Assembly (NCBI RefSeq): GCF_000332355.1
Contig: NZ_KB235961.1
Location: 1,872 to 40,277 of the forward strand
Origin: Baaleninema simplex PCC 7105
GTDB lineage: Bacteria > Cyanobacteriota > Cyanobacteriia > Cyanobacteriales > Geitlerinemataceae
Length of the DNA stretch: 38,406 bases
Direction: 5' to 3'
Under the pieces are notes generated by a model. The model had not been told where the DNA came from and did not search any database. It was given only the letters and a program-made list of their open reading frames with translations. Shown here piece by piece: positions 1 to 9,292 of the stretch. A program made the position numbers and the translations under genes. The stretch's first letter is position 1; the number at the start of each line of letters is the position of its first letter.

Positions 1-271
1 TCCATCGAGACAGCCACACTTTCATGACTTGTTGAAAGTAGTCTTGAGAGGTCACCGCCGGATTGTTTAGGAGGTACTCCAAGCGAGCCATGTGACTGCG
101 CCCCTGACAATTTCGGTGGCCTAGATAGGGTAGCCAGTGACTTAGGCAGGCACTTCCCGATTGCAAGATGGCGGCTACCACTTCCGAGACTCCTCGTAAA
201 TGTCGTTGGTCTTTGGGCTTAACCCATTGACTTAGCTGGTCTTCAAGTTGACGATAGAGATGAGGGGTCAT
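1..271 (-). CDS. IS4-like transposase, N-terminal part, cut by the left window edge
   Basis: A 90-codon open frame begins with ATG at 271 and runs off the left edge. It reads MTPHLYRQLEDQL near the start and LSHWLPYLGHRNCQGRSHMA in the middle. Such a short tryptophan- and leucine-rich N-terminal block, with a region that binds the element ends, is typical of IS4-type DDE transposases in cyanobacteria. The catalytic domain would lie outside the window, so family assignment rests on the N-terminus alone. The ~130 bases upstream (272-405) probably hold the element's terminus, but I could not find the inverted repeat without the other end. It differs from the IS4 transposase at 19298-20494, so it is a separate element. 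Confidence 0.6.
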   Translation of the reverse strand, partial: MTPHLYRQLEDQLSQWVKPKDQRHLRGVSEVVAAILQSGSACLSHWLPYLGHRNCQGRSHMARLEYLLNNPAVTSQDYFQQVMKVWLSRW

Positions 272-405
272 GATGCTGATGTGCTAGTTGAGGAACTCGA
301 ACATCGCATCTGACCCCTCTTTTTGTCTACCCCCTTTTTCTCAAATCCACTCCCTCTCTCACTTTCAGGAGTTTTCTGCACCACCAAGGGGTTAAAGACA
401 GTTTT

Positions 406-557
406 GGGTACATCTCAAAACTGTAAATTCATCGAATTGGGCGCACTCAATTTCCAGATCCCCGGCATCTCCAAGATGCCGGGGATCTTATACGGGAAGT
501 GCTAATCGGGAATTTTGCCACCCAAAACTGATGTTTTTGCAAAAGTGAGATGCACCC
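406..557. repeat. MITE copy 1 (variant core)
   Basis: A 152-bp non-coding element with terminal inverted repeats: left end GGGTACATCTCA, right end TGAGATGCACCC, one mismatch over 12 bp. The inner similarity continues as TGTAAA on the left and rc TTTGCA on the right. It is flanked by a perfect 8-bp direct repeat ACAGTTTT at 398-405 and 558-565, the target duplication. Its ends match copies 2 and 3, but the central part does not. Instead it holds a 13-bp perfect palindrome, GATCCCCGGCATC and its complement, at 457-487 with a 5-nt loop. It encodes nothing convincing, so it must be mobilised in trans. Confidence 0.85.
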
Positions 558-724
558 ACAGTTTTTTCTAAACATCACTATCTTTTTATCTCCCCCGTAG
601 ACGCGTTTCAAGTGATACCGCTACGGAAAAAATTTTAAAAGATTGTCTCGTTTGACGTTGTTATTTTCTTTCTTTGTTGACAGCCATTCCTCAAACAATC
701 TCCTCAAACATTATTTTTTTAATC

Positions 725-2005
725 TTATTTCGACGCGATCGGCACTTGCGTTTGCAGCAAGTCGATCGCCCGAGCGTAGAAAGGATCGGAATGGGTTCCG
801 AGTAAATTGGGATCGACACTCAGCAGCAGTTCTTCTTCACCAGTCATCCGAACGCGAATGTCGGGAGAGATCCCGCGATGACTGATATCCGTCCCGTGGG
901 GGGTATAGTAATGGGCAACAGTGACGGCGAGTCCCGATCCGTCGGAGAGGGTGTTAACGGATTGAACGAGGGCTTTACCAAAGGTTTGACTACCGATGAC
1001 AGTCGCCCGGCCGTGATCTTGCAGCGCTCCGGCGAGGATTTCACTGGCACTGGCGGAGTGACCGTCTACGAGAACGGCTAGGGGACGTTCGGTTAAAGCC
1101 GTGTGGGTTGCTTCGATATTTTCGCGGTTGCCGTAGCGATCGACCATTTGCACGATCGAACCGCGATCGAGCCACATCCGGGTAATTTGCACGCTGACAT
1201 CGACCAGTCCGCCGGGGTTCCCTCGCAAGTCGAGAACGAAGGCTTCAACGTTCTCCTGTTTGAGATCTTCGATCGCCCGATACATCTGTTCGTGAGCGTG
1301 AGAGGTAAATTCGCTCAAGCGGATGTAACCGATGCGCGTGTCGCCTTCGAGTCGCAGGGTATGAGTGACGGCGGGCAGTTCGATGCGACTGCGAACTAAG
1401 GTAATGTCGAAGTTGCGACCGCTGCGGGAAAGGGTGAGGGTTACGGGAGTTCCTACCGCGCCACGAATCAGGGTCGCCGCGCGATCGACGCTCATATCTC
1501 GCGTTGGTTCGCCGTCGATCGCCATCACGCTATCCCCCGGACGCACCCCTTCGCGGCTGGCTGGAGAGTTCGGCAAGGGTTCGACGACGGTGAGGTGGCG
1601 ATCGCGATCGTTGCGCTCGAGACGCAAGCCGACCCCCGAGAGTTCGCCCGAAGTTTGGTTGTTGAGGGCTTCAAATTCTTCGGGATCGAGAAAGCGCGTA
1701 TAGGGATCGTCGAGTTGCGATAAAGCGCGACGTAATGCCGCGTAAGCTTGTTCGCGAGAAGTGTAATCCCGGCTGAGGAGTTCTTGACGAACGGCTTGCC
1801 AATCGTTTTGATTGAACTCGCCATCGACGTAATCGCGGTTGACGATTTGCCACACTTCGTCGAGGACGGCTTTCGGACTGGTTTCGAGAGCCGCGTAACT
1901 GCTGCGACTCCAGGTCGGACTCAAAAGTGAGAGGGTTGTGGTGACGATCGCGCCACCGATCGCGGCAGCTTTGTTCCAAGAAGACAGGTCTGATGAGCGG
2001 TTCAT
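725..2005 (-). CDS. ctpA: Carboxyl-terminal processing protease CtpA (S41 peptidase)
   Basis: A 426-residue serine protease. Family members remove the C-terminal extension of the photosystem II D1 precursor in the thylakoid lumen, which allows the Mn cluster to assemble. An N-terminal hydrophobic export segment spans about residues 12-30, followed by a helical region. A PDZ domain (about 118-205) contains GVRPGDSVMAIDG. The S41 catalytic domain (about 215-385) contains LDLRGNPGG. The Ser-Lys dyad is visible as Ser319 in HSASASEIL and Lys344 in TFGKAL, 25 residues apart as in the Scenedesmus D1 protease. Length matches the cyanobacterial CtpA family. Cyanobacteria carry CtpA, CtpB and CtpC paralogues, and I cannot exclude one of those. 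No clear Shine-Dalgarno precedes the ATG. The gene stands alone and is divergent from the gene at 2391. Confidence 0.87.
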   Translation of the reverse strand: MNRSSDLSSWNKAAAIGGAIVTTTLSLLSPTWSRSSYAALETSPKAVLDEVWQIVNRDYVDGEFNQNDWQAVRQELLSRDYTSREQAYAALRRALSQLDDPYTRFLDPEEFEALNNQTSGELSGVGLRLERNDRDRHLTVVEPLPNSPASREGVRPGDSVMAIDGEPTRDMSVDRAATLIRGAVGTPVTLTLSRSGRNFDITLVRSRIELPAVTHTLRLEGDTRIGYIRLSEFTSHAHEQMYRAIEDLKQENVEAFVLDLRGNPGGLVDVSVQITRMWLDRGSIVQMVDRYGNRENIEATHTALTERPLAVLVDGHSASASEILAGALQDHGRATVIGSQTFGKALVQSVNTLSDGSGLAVTVAHYYTPHGTDISHRGISPDIRVRMTGEEELLLSVDPNLLGTHSDPFYARAIDLLQTQVPIASK

Positions 2006-2390
2006 GCAGGATCGCGTGGAGTAACGGGGTCTATAAATCAGTCAAACCGAACGAGCGCGAGTGGAGCTACCTTGACCTACAGGGTCGGTGCATCGAATTC
2101 CCGAACTTTCGCTTGAGAATTGCGGCGAGTCCACGGTCATCTGAGTTCGAGGGCAGTTGTCAGTCGATCGACAACTCGCTCGACATTGCCGACTTCCAAC
2201 TCGAGGGAACGATGGGGGCGGGCAAAACGAAGGATAACGTGCAGTCGCGAACGCAGGCTCTGGAAAGAGAATTGTTTCTAGAGTATTTCGGCTCTCTCGT
2301 TCAATGTATCAATTCTATGGCAGTTCGCCCAGTGTCCTCGATCGCAATCTTGCGATCTATGCTGGAAGCAGTTGTGTTGGAAGCAGATCG
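2006..2390. other. Intergenic region between divergent ctpA and the gene at 2391
   Basis: This stretch must hold the promoters of ctpA (leftward) and the TPR-like gene (rightward). A plus-strand open frame runs through it, but its codon use and composition do not look like the neighbours and it overlaps the start of ctpA. I see no RNA gene or strong repeat. A GGAAG sequence seven bases before the ATG at 2391 is the probable ribosome-binding site of the downstream gene. Confidence 0.5.
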
Positions 2391-3167
2391 ATGAAACACG
2401 CTCGGTATCCCTTCCGGTTTCTCCTCGAGTTCGTAGTGGCTGGGATTGCCGCCGCTGGAGCGATCGCCATGCAGTGGAGTCGTCTCGATCGCATCTCGAG
2501 TCGGGAAATCGATCCGGTTCGAGCGGAACGACAAGCGGAGATTCAGTTGGAATTGCTCGAGCGATCGCCGACGTTGGGATTCGACAACCTCGTTGCCGAT
2601 TGGGTGTTTTTACAATATTTGCAGTACTTCGGTGATGAGGAGGCTCGACAACAAACTGGATGCGATCTCAGCGATCGCTATTTCGAGCTCGTCACCCAAC
2701 GCGATCCTCGTTTTTTAAATTCGTATATGTTTATCTCCTCGGGGGTATCCTACTGTCAGGGCAAACCGGAAAAAACGATAGAACTGCTCGATCGCGGTAT
2801 CGAAGCGATTTCGCCCGCAATGCACGATAGAGCCTTCATCCTCCCGCTCTTCCAGGCGTTAGACCGATTTTTATTATTAAACGATATTGAAGGAGCGATC
2901 GCCTCTTACGAACTCGCCGCGAACTGGGCTAAAGAAGCCCGATTTACCTCGGCAGCCGAACGGTACGATCGAACGGCGCAATACTTACGGGACGATCCCA
3001 ACAGCGTCGAAGCTCTCTTTATCGGCTGGCAAGAAGTCTACAGAAACGCAATTGACGATAGCGTGCGCCAACGTGCGATAACGGAACTGGAGAGCTTGGG
3101 AGCGCGGGTCGAACGGCAACCGAACGGAGAAATTCGGTTCGTGCTACCGGAGTCTGCCACAAACTAA
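2391..3167 (+). CDS. Conserved cyanobacterial membrane-anchored TPR-like protein
   Basis: A 258-residue protein of unknown function. I chose the ATG at 2391 (MKHARYPF) over an upstream ATG at 2304 because GGAAG lies seven bases ahead and the hydrophobic anchor (FLLEFVVAGIAAAGAIAM, about residues 9-26) then sits at the N-terminus. The rest is helical, with repeat-like blocks such as FDNLVADWVFLQYLQYFGD, RYFELVTQRDPRFLNSYMF and PEKTIELLDRGIEAISP. These recall the degenerate tetratricopeptide proteins common in cyanobacteria. It probably faces the periplasm or lumen and binds partners. The next gene starts 25 bases downstream on the same strand, so the two are likely co-transcribed. The role is inferred only from fold-like features. 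Confidence 0.75.
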   Translation: MKHARYPFRFLLEFVVAGIAAAGAIAMQWSRLDRISSREIDPVRAERQAEIQLELLERSPTLGFDNLVADWVFLQYLQYFGDEEARQQTGCDLSDRYFELVTQRDPRFLNSYMFISSGVSYCQGKPEKTIELLDRGIEAISPAMHDRAFILPLFQALDRFLLLNDIEGAIASYELAANWAKEARFTSAAERYDRTAQYLRDDPNSVEALFIGWQEVYRNAIDDSVRQRAITELESLGARVERQPNGEIRFVLPESATN

Positions 3168-3192
3168 GCTCACAACTCGTTCGGAGCTTGCG

Positions 3193-3873
3193 ATGTCCTC
3201 GCCCACCTCGTCCACCCGGCGTCGAAAACGCTGGTTTATTGCCATCGGCGTCGGATTGTTCTTGGCTTTGCTTCTCGTAGTCGGTAAAGGATTTGTCTTG
3301 GCTTACCAACACGCCAAGCTTCCCCTCGATGCAGTATTCGTCCTCGGTGGCAGTATCAAACGAGAACTCTATATTTCCAAATACGCGCGATCGCACCCAG
3401 ACATCCCGATTCTAATTTCCTCGGGATCGCAACCGCCCTGTATTTATCTGATTTTCCAACGAGACAACGCACCGATGGATAACGTGTGGTTGGAAAACTG
3501 CGCGCGATCGACCTTCGATAATTTTTACTACGGCCTGCCGATTTTAGAACGATGGGGGGTTCGTCGGGTCAAACTCGTTACCTCTGCCAGCCATCTACCG
3601 CGATCGCTCTGGCTGGCGCAAATCGTCCTCGGCGCTCACGGCATTTGGGTCGAACCCGAAATCGTCCCCGAAGTCGGCGTTCCCGGCAATAACGAATTCT
3701 TTATCAAAACGATCTTAGACGTAATGCGAAGTCTACTGTGGGCAGTCATCAGTCAAATTTACACCCCTGCCTGCCAACAAGAAACGCACCTCGCCGACGT
3801 CGATATCGAAGCCTGGAAAACCAGCGGCTTCCGCTGCGAACACCAAGCCCAAATCAAAGACGACAGCAATTAG
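3193..3873 (+). CDS. YdcF/ElyC-type DUF218 membrane protein
   Basis: A 226-residue protein with one N-terminal transmembrane helix (about residues 13-35, after a positively charged RRRKR cytoplasmic tip). A DUF218 domain follows, with the opening strand DAVFVLGGS, then ILISSG, an acidic ENCARSTFDNF segment and VKLVTSASHLPRS. This order matches the YdcF/SanA/ElyC family, whose members act in the envelope. ElyC affects peptidoglycan precursor metabolism in Escherichia coli, but the reaction catalysed is not settled. The protein is slightly short and ends in a hydrophilic tail. It follows the TPR-like gene by 25 bases, suggesting a two-gene operon. Function is by family only. Confidence 0.75.
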   Translation: MSSPTSSTRRRKRWFIAIGVGLFLALLLVVGKGFVLAYQHAKLPLDAVFVLGGSIKRELYISKYARSHPDIPILISSGSQPPCIYLIFQRDNAPMDNVWLENCARSTFDNFYYGLPILERWGVRRVKLVTSASHLPRSLWLAQIVLGAHGIWVEPEIVPEVGVPGNNEFFIKTILDVMRSLLWAVISQIYTPACQQETHLADVDIEAWKTSGFRCEHQAQIKDDSN

Positions 3874-4097
3874 AAAGACACTGGAAAGACACTGACAACT
3901 CCCAACTGATACGGAATCCGAATCTCAACACTTCGACTCCGCTCAGCGTTGAGTCGAGGACTCAAACACTGGTTTTTCCCAACCAGACAAGTCTGTCTCT
4001 GTGTCCTCTGTGTCTCTGTGGTGAAGACTTCTTGAAACTTAGCTTATCCGAAAAGAATGGAGTATGAAAACTGTCCCCACTGCTCACTGTTCACTGT

Positions 4098-4138
4098 AAA
4101 AAACCCCCTCGCTCCCGAAGGAACAAAGGGGGCTTTTT
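4098..4138 (-). terminator. Terminator of the psaAB operon, probably bidirectional
   Basis: CCCCC at 4104-4108 pairs with GGGGG at 4128-4132, with an inner GCTCC/GGAAC helix around a CGAA loop. Read on the minus strand it is followed by a run of six T, 26 bases past the psaB stop. On the plus strand it is followed by TTTTT, so it may also stop rightward transcription from the DUF218 gene. Confidence 0.8.
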
Positions 4139-4164
4139 CAATTACCTAACGGAAGAAGTTCAGA

Positions 4165-6396
4165 TTAACCGAACTTACCCGCCGTCGAAGCAATCAGGAA
4201 CGCGGCGTAGGTGAAGATGTAACCCACAGTGAAGTGAGCCAGACCCACGAGGCGAGCTTGCACGATGGACAGAGCCACCGGCTTGTCTTTCCAGCGAACC
4301 AGGTTCGCCAGAGGCGTGCGCTCGTGCGCCCACACCAGCGTTTCGATGAGTTCTTGCCAGTAACCACGCCAGGAGATGAGGAACATGAAGCCCGTCGCCC
4401 AAACCAGGTGAGCGAACAAGAACATCCAAGCCCAAACCGACAGGTTATTGACACCGAACGGGTTGTAACCGTTGATGAGCTGAGACGAGTTCAGCCACAG
4501 ATAGTCGCGGAACCATCCCATCAAGTAAGTGGACGACTCGTTGAACTGAGCCACGTTACCTTGCCACACAGCCAGGTGTTTCCAGTGCCAGTAGAAGGTC
4601 AGCCAGCCCAGAGTGTTGAGCATCCAGAACATTGCCAGGTAGAAAGCATCCCAGGCGGAGATGTCGCAGGTACCGCCACGGCCGGGACCGTCGCAGGGGA
4701 AGCTGTAACCGAAGTCTTTTTTGTCCGGCATCAACTTGGAGCCGCGAGCATCCAAAGCACCTTTGACCAGAATCAAGGTCGTGGTGTGCAGACCCAGAGC
4801 GATCGCGTGGTGGACTAAGAAGTCTCCAGGACCGATGGTCAAGAAGGGCGTACTCGCACCCGCGCTGTTGATGGCATCGAGCCAGCCAGGTAGCCAAACG
4901 TTACCGTTGTTGGGCCAAGCAGTGGTCGCAATGCTGTCGGCGTTGGAAAGCAGCACGTCGAAGCCGTAGAGGGCTTTACCGTGAGCCGCTTGAATCCATT
5001 GTGCGAATACGGGTTCGATGAGGATTTGCTTCTCGGGGGTGCCGAAAGCAACCACTACATCGTTGTGAACGTACAGACCCAGGGTGTGGAAGCCCAGGAA
5101 CAGAGACACCCAGCTCAGGTGAGAGATCAGCGCCTCTTTGTGTTCCAGCATGCGAGCCAGAACGTTGTTTTTGTTGGCTTCGGGGTCGTAGTCACGGACG
5201 AAGAAGATCGCGCCGTGAGCGAACGCACCCACCATCAGGAAACCAGCGATGTACTGGTGGTGAGTGTACAGCGCCGCCATTGTCGTGTAATCCTTCGCCA
5301 TGAAAGCGTAGGGAGGCAGCGAGTACATATGCTGTGCGACCAGGGAGGTGATGACCCCCAGAGACGCCAGCGCCAGACCGAGCTGGAAGTGCAGAGAGTT
5401 GTTAATGGTGTCGTACAGACCTTTGTGTCCGGCACCGAGAGCGCCACCGAAAGGCGTACCTTGCGGGGGATTGTGAGCGCCCAGAATCTCTTTAATGCTG
5501 TGACCGATTCCGAAGTTGGTCCGGTACATATGACCCGCCACGATGAAGATGACGGCGATCGCCAAGTGGTGGTGAGCCATGTCCGTGAGCCACAGGGACT
5601 CGGTTTGCGGGTGGAAGCCACCTAAGAAGGTCAAGATGGCAGTTCCCGCACCCTCAGACGTGCCGAAGATATGGCTCGCCGTGTCGGGGTTTTGAGCGTA
5701 CGCGCCCCAGTTTCCGGTGAAGAAAGGCGCTAAGCCCGCCGGGTGAGGCAGCGTGGTCAGGAAGTTGTCCCAACCCACGTGTTGACCGCGAGATTCGGGA
5801 ATTGCAACGTGTACCAGGTGACCGGTCCAAGCCAGAGAGCTGACACCGAACAGACCTGCCAGGTGGTGGTTCAGGCGAGATTCGGCGTTTTTGAACCAGG
5901 AAAGGCTGGGACGATATTTCGGTTGCAGGTGCAACCAACCTGCGAACAGCATCACGGCTGCTAACAGGAGTAAGAAGATCGACCCTTGATAGAGGTCGGC
6001 GTTCGTCCGCATACCGATGGTGTACCACCAGTGATACACGCCCGAGTAGGCGATGTTCACGGGGTTGGACGCACCGGCTTGCGTGAAGGCGTCAACGGCA
6101 CCTTGACCGAACTGAGGGTCCCAGATCGCGTGAGCGATGGGACGGACGTTGAGGGGATCTTTAATCCACTGCTCGAAGTTGCCTTGCCAAGCGACGTGGA
6201 ACAGGTTGCCCGAGGTCCACAGAAAGATGATGGCGATGTGGCCGAAGTGGGAAGCGAAAATCTTTTGGTAAAGATTTTCCTCCGTCATGCCATCGTGACT
6301 TTCAAAATCGTGAGCCGTGGCAATCCCATACCAGATCCGCCGTGTGGTCGGATCTTGCGCCAAGTCTTGGCTAAACTTTGGGAATTTCGTTGCCAT
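4165..6396 (-). CDS. psaB: Photosystem I P700 apoprotein A2 (PsaB)
   Basis: A 743-residue thylakoid membrane protein with eleven predicted helices. With PsaA it forms the PSI core heterodimer that binds P700, the primary acceptors, most antenna chlorophyll and one half of the F(X) 4Fe-4S cluster. The F(X)-binding loop [15 protein letters not shown] (two cysteines) is intact, as are the N-terminus [20 protein letters not shown] and many paired histidines that ligate chlorophyll (for example [10 protein letters not shown]). Length is within a few residues of the usual family size. It starts 28 bases after the psaA stop with a TAGGAC ribosome-binding site, so it is the second gene of the psaAB operon. 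Long plus-strand frames over it are antisense shadows. Confidence 0.98.
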   Translation of the reverse strand: MATKFPKFSQDLAQDPTTRRIWYGIATAHDFESHDGMTEENLYQKIFASHFGHIAIIFLWTSGNLFHVAWQGNFEQWIKDPLNVRPIAHAIWDPQFGQGAVDAFTQAGASNPVNIAYSGVYHWWYTIGMRTNADLYQGSIFLLLLAAVMLFAGWLHLQPKYRPSLSWFKNAESRLNHHLAGLFGVSSLAWTGHLVHVAIPESRGQHVGWDNFLTTLPHPAGLAPFFTGNWGAYAQNPDTASHIFGTSEGAGTAILTFLGGFHPQTESLWLTDMAHHHLAIAVIFIVAGHMYRTNFGIGHSIKEILGAHNPPQGTPFGGALGAGHKGLYDTINNSLHFQLGLALASLGVITSLVAQHMYSLPPYAFMAKDYTTMAALYTHHQYIAGFLMVGAFAHGAIFFVRDYDPEANKNNVLARMLEHKEALISHLSWVSLFLGFHTLGLYVHNDVVVAFGTPEKQILIEPVFAQWIQAAHGKALYGFDVLLSNADSIATTAWPNNGNVWLPGWLDAINSAGASTPFLTIGPGDFLVHHAIALGLHTTTLILVKGALDARGSKLMPDKKDFGYSFPCDGPGRGGTCDISAWDAFYLAMFWMLNTLGWLTFYWHWKHLAVWQGNVAQFNESSTYLMGWFRDYLWLNSSQLINGYNPFGVNNLSVWAWMFLFAHLVWATGFMFLISWRGYWQELIETLVWAHERTPLANLVRWKDKPVALSIVQARLVGLAHFTVGYIFTYAAFLIASTAGKFG

Positions 6397-6424
6397 AAGT
6401 CCTACAAGGAGATGCGTTCGAGTA

Positions 6425-8695
6425 TCATCCTACTGAAATAATCCGTGCCAGGAAGAACGCCCATGTAGTGGCGATACCTCCTAACAGATAGTGGGCGACG
6501 CCAACCGCGCGACCTTGAATGATGCTCAAAGCACGGGGTTGAATCGCGGGAGCGACTTTCAGTTTATTGTGCGCCCAAACGATCGATTCGATCAGCTCTT
6601 GCCAGTAGCCGCGTCCGCTGAACAGGAACATCAGGCTGAAAGCCCACACGAAGTGAGCGCCCAGGAACATCAGACCGTAAGCAGACAGGGCAGAACCGTA
6701 AGAACCGATGACTTGCGATGCTTGCGCCCACAGGAAGTCACGCAGCCATCCGTTAATGGTGATGGCACTTTGGGCGAAGTTGCCGTAGGTGATGTGAGAT
6801 ACCGAACCATCAGCAGCAACGGTACCCCAAACGTCCGACTGCATTTTCCAACTGAAGTGGAAAATCACGATCGAAAGACTGTTATACATCCAGAACAGAC
6901 CCAGGAAGACGTGGTCCCAACCAGAGACTTGGCAGGTACCGCCGCGACCGGGACCGTCGCAGGGGAAGCGGAAGCCCAGCTCGGCTTTGTCTGGAATCAG
7001 ACGAGAGCTACGGGCGAACAGGACGCCTTTGAGCAAGATCAGCACCGTCACGTGAATCGTGAAGGCGTGGATGTGGTGAACCATGAAATCCGCCGTACCC
7101 AAGGTGATGGGCATCATGGCGACTTTACCGCCGACGGCGACGACATCGCCACCAAAGGCAGGACTTACGCTTGCTAAAGCGTTGGGAGCCGTGTTACCCG
7201 GCGCCAAGGTATGGATGTGTTGAACCCACTGCGCGAAAATCGGTTGCAGTTGGATTCCGGTGTCGGAAAACATATCCTGGGGACGTCCGAAGGCACGCAT
7301 GGTGTCGTTGTGGACGTACAGACCGAAGCTGTGGAAGCCCAGGAAAATACAGACCCAGTTGAGGTGAGAGATGATGGCATCCCGGTGGCGAATCACCCGA
7401 TCGAGCAGGTTATCCACGTTTTTGGCCGGGTCGTAGTCGCGCACCATGAAGATCGCAGCGTGTGCGCCCGCACCGACGATCAGGAAGCCTCCAATCCACA
7501 TATGGTGGGTGAACAGAGACAACTGAGTCGGGTAGTCCGTCGCAATGTACGGATACGGGGGCATCGAGTACATATGATGCGCCACGATGATGCTCAGCGA
7601 TCCCAGCATAGCCAGGTTGATCGCCAGTTGTGCGTGCCAAGAGGTGGTCAGGATCTCGTAGAGACCTTTGTGTCCTTCTCCGGTGAAGGGACCTTTGTGA
7701 GCTTCGAGCAGCTCTTTCATGTTGTGACCGATACCCCAGTTGGTACGGTACATATGTCCGGCGATGATGAACAGCACGGCGATCGCCAAGTGGTGATGTG
7801 CCGTGTCGCTCAGCCAGAGACCGCCCGTTTGCGGGTTCAAGCCACCTTTGAAGGTTAGGAAGTCGCTGTAAACACCCCAGTTCAGGGTGAAGAAGGGAAT
7901 GACGCCTTGAAGGAATCCCCAATCGACGTTGGGATACAAATCTGCCATCAAGCTAGGCTTGAGGATGAATTCGTGCGGCAGGGGAATGTCCTGCGGCGCA
8001 ACGCCTGCATCGAGCATTTTGTTGATGGGCAGCGAAACGTGGATTTGGTGACCGGCCCATCCCAGAGACCCCAAGCCGAGCAAACCGGCGAGGTGGTGGT
8101 TGAGCATGGACTCCACGTTTTGGAACCACTCGAGCTTCGGAGCTTTCACGTGATAGTGGAACCAGCCCGCAAACAACATCAGTGCCGCCATGACTAAGGC
8201 ACCGATCGCCGTGCAGTACAGTTGGAATTCGTTAGTAATCCCGCCAGCCCGCCACAGTTGGAACAGACCAGAGGTAATTTGAATGCCGTGAAATCCACCG
8301 CCGACGTCGGCGTTGAGGATTTCTTGACCGAAAATCGGCCAGACGACTTGAGCGCTGGGCTTGATGCCCGTCGGATCGCTCAGCCAGGCTTCGTAGTTGG
8401 AAAAGCGAGCGCCGTGGAAGTACGCACCGCTCAGCCAGATGAAAATGACTGCCAGTTGACCGAAGTGCGCGCTGAAAATTTTGCGCGAAACTTCTTGTAA
8501 GTCACTGGTTTGACTGTCGAAATCATGAGCGTCAGCATGGAGGTTCCAAATCCAGGTTGTGGTTTTGGGACCTCTAGACAAAGTGCGATCGAAGTGACCG
8601 GGTTTGCCCCACTTCTCGAAGGAAGTCGGAACCGGGTTCGTATCGACCGAGACTTTGACTTTTTTTGCCTCCCGCTCCGGGGGACTAATCGTCAT
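6425..8695 (-). CDS. psaA: Photosystem I P700 apoprotein A1 (PsaA)
   Basis: A 756-residue PSI core protein, partner of PsaB. It binds one chlorophyll of P700, antenna pigments and half of the F(X) cluster through [12 protein letters not shown], which is intact. The start [18 protein letters not shown] and the block [19 protein letters not shown] are characteristic. The ribosome-binding site AGAGGAGAG precedes the ATG by a few bases. It is the first gene of the psaAB operon, with an AT-rich leader and promoter region upstream (8696-9292). The sequence looks like the standard white-light PsaA. No far-red photoacclimation gene cluster is visible around it, and one would be needed to argue for a specialised paralogue. 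Confidence 0.98.
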   Translation of the reverse strand: MTISPPEREAKKVKVSVDTNPVPTSFEKWGKPGHFDRTLSRGPKTTTWIWNLHADAHDFDSQTSDLQEVSRKIFSAHFGQLAVIFIWLSGAYFHGARFSNYEAWLSDPTGIKPSAQVVWPIFGQEILNADVGGGFHGIQITSGLFQLWRAGGITNEFQLYCTAIGALVMAALMLFAGWFHYHVKAPKLEWFQNVESMLNHHLAGLLGLGSLGWAGHQIHVSLPINKMLDAGVAPQDIPLPHEFILKPSLMADLYPNVDWGFLQGVIPFFTLNWGVYSDFLTFKGGLNPQTGGLWLSDTAHHHLAIAVLFIIAGHMYRTNWGIGHNMKELLEAHKGPFTGEGHKGLYEILTTSWHAQLAINLAMLGSLSIIVAHHMYSMPPYPYIATDYPTQLSLFTHHMWIGGFLIVGAGAHAAIFMVRDYDPAKNVDNLLDRVIRHRDAIISHLNWVCIFLGFHSFGLYVHNDTMRAFGRPQDMFSDTGIQLQPIFAQWVQHIHTLAPGNTAPNALASVSPAFGGDVVAVGGKVAMMPITLGTADFMVHHIHAFTIHVTVLILLKGVLFARSSRLIPDKAELGFRFPCDGPGRGGTCQVSGWDHVFLGLFWMYNSLSIVIFHFSWKMQSDVWGTVAADGSVSHITYGNFAQSAITINGWLRDFLWAQASQVIGSYGSALSAYGLMFLGAHFVWAFSLMFLFSGRGYWQELIESIVWAHNKLKVAPAIQPRALSIIQGRAVGVAHYLLGGIATTWAFFLARIISVG

Positions 8696-9292
8696 CGAGT
8701 CTCTCCTCTCTCTAGACCAGTAACGAGGACAGCAATATCCTCAACTCGCTTCGCGGAAGATTCTCCCGTCTCTCTATAATTGGATACCGAAATGTTGGGA
8801 TTTGTTAATCCCATGTTGAGTTTTTTATCTTTTACGTCGCTTGCAGTCAGCTTCATGTTAGAGAGACGGGGATTTTATCGAGTCTAAACCTCGTGTTTAG
8901 AGCCAATTTGAATCCCCTGAAGTCATAGCTAAGAATGTATGTTTGTGATTATAGGTCTTCTGTTGAAATAATTCAAACCAAAATTTCAGACAGATCGAGC
9001 GTTTAAATAACGAGACTAGACCCAAAAGTCAAGCTAAATTACCGAATGTTTACAAAAATTAAATTGATTTAATAAAACGAAATAATAATCGAGAGAGGTC
9101 GATCTTTATCATTATATATAAGTGTATATAGAACGGCTCGAGCTGAGTCAGCGTCCGATCGCAGGTTCGATCTCACGGGAAGTTGGGGATTTCCCCAGAC
9201 CTGCCGCAGAAACGACATTTTCCGGTATAGTGACTGACAAGTCCGTCCAGTCGCTCTGACGGGTACTGTCGTGTTGAGGGAGCGTGTAAGGC
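8696..9292. other. Intergenic psaA leader and divergent promoter region
   Basis: About 600 bases separate psaA (leftward) from the lipoprotein gene (rightward). The section 8760-9130 is markedly AT-rich compared with its neighbours. A candidate sigma70-type promoter for psaA is listed separately. An A/T-rich patch with alternating TATA lies at 9111-9130 and may be part of the rightward promoter. I see no tRNA or small-RNA gene. Confidence 0.5.
9004..9032 (-). promoter_or_regulatory. Candidate psaA promoter
   Basis: On the minus strand TTGACT (9027-9032) and TATTTA (9004-9009) are separated by 17 bases, a near-consensus sigma70 arrangement. It would give a leader of roughly 300 bases before the psaA ATG. 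Long psaA leaders are known in other cyanobacteria. The site is a pattern match only. Light-response elements near it were not identified. Confidence 0.35.

Noticed and set aside
323-505. 60-codon plus-strand open frame beside ctpA
   Set aside because: It runs through the MITE end and its palindrome, has no ribosome-binding site and translates to sequence without family features.
1993-2394. 133-codon plus-strand frame between ctpA and the TPR-like gene
   Set aside because: It overlaps the start of ctpA on the other strand and the ATG of the next gene. Its composition is unlike a protein, and it has no Shine-Dalgarno.
4981-5625. Long antisense frames over psaB (and over psaA at 6491-7177 and 7211-7858)
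   Set aside because: They are opposite-strand shadows of highly conserved, GC-biased genes. Translations are rich in Val, Gln, His and Arg without domains.
9140-9180. GGTTCGATCTC resembling a tRNA T-arm
   Set aside because: No acceptor, D-arm or anticodon stem can be folded around it.
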